Positions 12,133 to 14,462 of a stretch of 14,462 bases of DNA are shown one piece after another. The number at the start of each line of letters is the position of its first letter. The stretch's first letter is position 1. Location: positions 1 through 14,462 of the forward strand of contig JACRAA010000244.1 of the NCBI GenBank assembly GCA_016213595.1, in the 5' to 3' direction. The notes beneath the pieces are model-generated. The model was not told where the DNA came from. It did not search any database and saw nothing but the letters and a program-made list of their open reading frames with translations. Made by a program: the position numbers and the translations under genes. Origin of the DNA: Actinomycetota bacterium. Lineage in GTDB: Bacteria > Actinomycetota > Actinomycetes > Propionibacteriales > Propionibacteriaceae.

Positions 12133-13631
12133 GACAGCCCCAGGGCCCAGAGGGCGAGCTGATAGCCCGGCCCGTACGTGGGCTCGTGGGTCTTCACGGC
12201 CGAAGCCAGGAACATGTCGTCGTCCTCCTGTGAGATCGGCAGCACGATCGCGTCGACGGCTGCCTGTGCCTGCAGCTCGGACAGCGCCGAGTCGCGCGTC
12301 GCCTGGTCCTGCGTGGTCCGGTACAGCTTCTCGAGCGACGCGATCTTGTCCGCGCTGCCGGGCAGGGCGGCCGTCCGGTACGGCTGCAGCCAGGCGATGG
12401 GGGTCACGTTCCAGGCCTTGTAGTTGTTGAGCACGAGGTCGGCGGTAGGGGCGTCGGGCACGACCTGCACGCTCACCCCGACGGATGACTCGATCCGGTC
12501 ACGGACCGACCGCGCCATCTCCACCTCGCCCGTGATCTGCGACGCGTACGACAGGGTCAGGCGGGGCCGCTCACCGACCAGCGGCGGGAACGACGCGACA
12601 CCTCCGAGCTTGAACGCGGAGATGTGGCCCTGGACGCCCTGGGGGATGATCGAGTCGAGCGTCCGGTCGTCCTGCAGGGCCGAGCTGATCGCGGTGCGCA
12701 GCGCGGCATCGAGGCGGTACGCCGACGTGGGCGTCCACTGCACCAGGTGGACGCGTTGCCCCGACGCCGTCTGACGGCGGAATCCCGACTCGGTCAGCTT
12801 GTCCTTCGAGGCCCCGATCTGGTCGTCGAGCCGCTTCAGCGCCGCTGAGTTCAGCCCTCGCCAGACGACGTCGACCTGGCCCTTCTTCATGGCGTCCTCC
12901 AGTGATCCGGAGTCGGCGTAGAACTTGAGCAGGATGAAGTCCGAGGCCGGTGGGGTGTAGCCGGTGTAGGCGGTCTGTGCCCGCAGGTAGAGCTTGTCCT
13001 GGAACGAGGCGCTGATCCAGAAGGGCCCGGAGCCGACCGGCAGGTCCGCGGTCGAGCGGATGGCGTCCGGGTCGTACACCTCCTCGTCGACGATGCTCGC
13101 TGCCGGCTCTGAGAGGGCGTACCCGAACTGGTTGTCGGGCCACGACAGGTTGAAGTCGATGGTCGACGGGTCCGGAGTGTCCATGGTCGAGAGTGCTTCG
13201 AGCTGGTGCGCCGACGAGGCGGCGACGCCGATGCGGAGCGCCCTCGCGATGCTGAACCTCACGTCGCTGCTCGTCAGGGCGTGGCCGTTGCTGAACTTGA
13301 GGTTCGGCTTGATCTTGCACCGGTACTGCACCGGGGACACGAAGATGCAGTCCGTGGCGGCGTCGGGGTGCAGCGCGGTCTTGCCCTCGTCGAGCGTGAG
13401 CAGGCGCTGGAACAGGGCGCCGACCATGGTCGTCGACATCGAGTCCGTCACCGCGACGGGGTCGAGAGCGGTCGGCCGCTCGGTCGTGGCAACGGTGAAG
13501 TCATGAGGCGTCGGAGACGCCGACGTGGGTGACGGCAGGACGTCCGCGGTTGTCACGCAGCCCGAGGCGCTCAGGAGTACGGCGACGAGCGCCAGGGCGG
13601 CGCCTCGCCACCTCCGTCCGGGGTGCGTCAT
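12129..13631 (-). CDS. ABC transporter solute-binding lipoprotein (family 5, peptide/oligopeptide type)
   Basis: 500 residues from ATG at 13631 (an in-frame GTG two codons earlier at 13637 is possible). The N-terminus has Arg residues, a hydrophobic core (GAALALVAVLLSASGC) and Cys25 as a lipobox Cys, so it is exported and lipid-anchored. The Ser/Pro/Thr-rich spacer PSPTSASPTP follows. The family-5 order is recognisable: a start near FTVATTERPTALDP, LLTLDEGKTALHPDAA, KFSNGHALTSSDVRFSIARAL, then VGSGPFWI and YADSGSLEDAMKKGQVDVVW. Such proteins capture peptides, nickel or sugars for an ABC importer. No permease or ATPase gene is adjacent (metH on one side, trmI on the other), so it is an orphan whose partners lie elsewhere. 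Coupled to trmI by the ATGA overlap. Confidence 0.93.
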   Translation of the reverse strand: MTHPGRRWRGAALALVAVLLSASGCVTTADVLPSPTSASPTPHDFTVATTERPTALDPVAVTDSMSTTMVGALFQRLLTLDEGKTALHPDAATDCIFVSPVQYRCKIKPNLKFSNGHALTSSDVRFSIARALRIGVAASSAHQLEALSTMDTPDPSTIDFNLSWPDNQFGYALSEPAASIVDEEVYDPDAIRSTADLPVGSGPFWISASFQDKLYLRAQTAYTGYTPPASDFILLKFYADSGSLEDAMKKGQVDVVWRGLNSAALKRLDDQIGASKDKLTESGFRRQTASGQRVHLVQWTPTSAYRLDAALRTAISSALQDDRTLDSIIPQGVQGHISAFKLGGVASFPPLVGERPRLTLSYASQITGEVEMARSVRDRIESSVGVSVQVVPDAPTADLVLNNYKAWNVTPIAWLQPYRTAALPGSADKIASLEKLYRTTQDQATRDSALSELQAQAAVDAIVLPISQEDDDMFLASAVKTHEPTYGPGYQLALWALGLS

Positions 13632-13637
13632 GGTCAC

Positions 13638-13643
13638 AGGCTA
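13638..13643 (-). promoter_or_regulatory. Putative -10 box for the lipoprotein gene (leaderless style)
   Basis: TAGCCT on the minus strand (TANNNT) is followed by exactly six bases and the ATG at 13631, and no Shine-Dalgarno is visible. This favours a leaderless transcript starting at the ATG and, with it, the ATG rather than the GTG as the true start. The -35 region is not recognisable. Confidence 0.45.
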
Positions 13644-13667
13644 TTGGGTGCGCAGGGTGTCGCGTCC

Positions 13668-14462
13668 CTAGCCGGCATTGAAGTACTTCGCCTCCGGGTG
13701 GTGGACGACGAACGCGTCCGTCGACTGTTCGGGGTGCAGCTGCAGCTCCTCGGACAGCTCGACGCCGATCCGCGACGGCTCCACGAGGCGCACGACTGTG
13801 GCCCTGTCCTCGAGGTTGGGGCAGGCCGGGTAGCCGAACGAGTACCGCGACCCCCGGTACGCCTGGTCGCGGATCATCTCCTCCGTGTCCGTCGAGACGG
13901 TCACGAGCCCGAGCTCGTGGCGGACCCGGTCGTGCCACAGCTCCGCCAGTGCCTCGGTGAGCTGTACGGACAGGCCGTGCAGCTCGAGATACTCGCGGTA
14001 CGCGTTGGCGGCGAACAGCTCGGCGGTGGCACGGGACACCGCCGCTCCCATGGTCACGAGCTGGAACTCGATGACGTCCGGCCCGTACAGCTCGGCCTCC
14101 TGCCGGTTGCGGAAGAAGTCCGCGACGCACAGCCGGCGGTCCCGCCGCTGGCGGGGGTACTCGATCCTGCCCAGCTCGTCGTCGAGCGAGCGGGTCACGG
14201 GGTCGAGCACGACCACCGTGTTGCCGTCGGAGTAGCAGGGCCAGTACCCGTACGCGACCCCGAACTCGGCGATCTGCTCGGTGCGGATGCGCTCGAGCCA
14301 CATGCGCAGCCGCGGCCGGCCCTCGGTCTCGACGAGCTCCTCGTACGTGGCGTTGTGACCGGTCTTGAGGCCCCACTGGCCGAGGAACGTCGCCCGCTCG
14401 TCCAGCCAGGCGGCCACCTCCGCGAGTGCGATGCCCTTCACGACCCGGGAGCCCCAGAACGG
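13668..14462 (-). CDS. metH: Cobalamin-dependent methionine synthase, C-terminal activation domain (5' end outside window)
   Basis: 264 residues are visible, and the frame continues in phase to the window edge (PFWGSRVVKGIALAEVAAWL), so the gene is truncated only by the window. The domain is the AdoMet-binding reactivation module. Markers are LDERATFLGQWGLK, YGYWPCYSDGN, RLCVADFF and the AdoMet loop RGSRYSFGYPACPNLEDR, followed by LQLHPEQSTDAFVVHHPEAKYF. Known role: when cob(II)alamin forms, this domain supplies a methyl group from AdoMet together with an electron donor to reactivate the enzyme, which makes methionine from homocysteine and methyltetrahydrofolate. TAG stop at 13668. The gap to the lipoprotein gene is only 36 bases and probably contains that gene's promoter. 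Confidence 0.96.
   Translation of the reverse strand, partial: PFWGSRVVKGIALAEVAAWLDERATFLGQWGLKTGHNATYEELVETEGRPRLRMWLERIRTEQIAEFGVAYGYWPCYSDGNTVVVLDPVTRSLDDELGRIEYPRQRRDRRLCVADFFRNRQEAELYGPDVIEFQLVTMGAAVSRATAELFAANAYREYLELHGLSVQLTEALAELWHDRVRHELGLVTVSTDTEEMIRDQAYRGSRYSFGYPACPNLEDRATVVRLVEPSRIGVELSEELQLHPEQSTDAFVVHHPEAKYFNAG

Overview
The window is a piece of a high-GC chromosome from an actinomycete (Actinomycetota). The evidence is the near-uniform G/C third codon positions, the tyrA-cmk-der neighbourhood, a DUF3054-type protein, an actinobacterial-style TrmI, and -10-like boxes lying 6-7 bases in front of start codons (leaderless style). I cannot name the genus. All calls come from reading the sequence; no search was run.

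Layout. (a) Bases 1-2324, + strand: the 3' end of a small secreted protein of TasA/camelysin-like appearance. It is followed by an unusual 683-residue protein that joins an ER/SipW-type signal peptidase to a second signal-like membrane segment and four tandem ~104-residue Ig-like repeats. (b) 2409-2969, minus: a two-helix membrane protein with an uncharacterised extracytoplasmic domain. (c) 2970-3274: no convincing gene. (d) 3275-3348, minus: tRNA-Pro(GGG). (e) 3490-8568, minus: a small membrane protein, der, a 237-base gap holding a duplicated 38-bp hairpin repeat, an MFS transporter overlapping cmk by ATGA, and tyrA. (f) 8629-9000, +: a DUF3054-like membrane protein divergent from tyrA. (g) 9000-9390: a repeat-rich stretch with a perfect 18-bp inverted repeat, a five-unit 13/14-bp array, and a 55-residue strongly acidic small protein with an excellent Shine-Dalgarno sequence. 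(h) 9432-13631, minus: a tightly coupled run of a solute-binding lipoprotein, trmI, an ArsB/SLC13-type permease and a Usp-domain protein, with joints of 4-bp overlap, 2-bp gap and 1-bp overlap. (i) 13668-14462, minus: the C-terminal AdoMet-binding domain of MetH, cut by the window edge.

How the parts work together. The core genes serve ribosome assembly (der), CDP/dCDP supply (cmk), tyrosine synthesis (tyrA), tRNA m1A58 formation (trmI) and methionine synthesis (metH). The first 3.3 kb looks different: it is poor in the word CGTAC/GTACG that is common elsewhere in the window, it encodes surface or secretion functions, and it lies at the 3' side of a tRNA gene. That suggests an accessory or acquired block, though no integrase or att duplication is visible here. 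The most novel-looking items are the signal peptidase fused to a probable substrate of its own, and the small acidic protein flanked by GTCAC-containing repeats.
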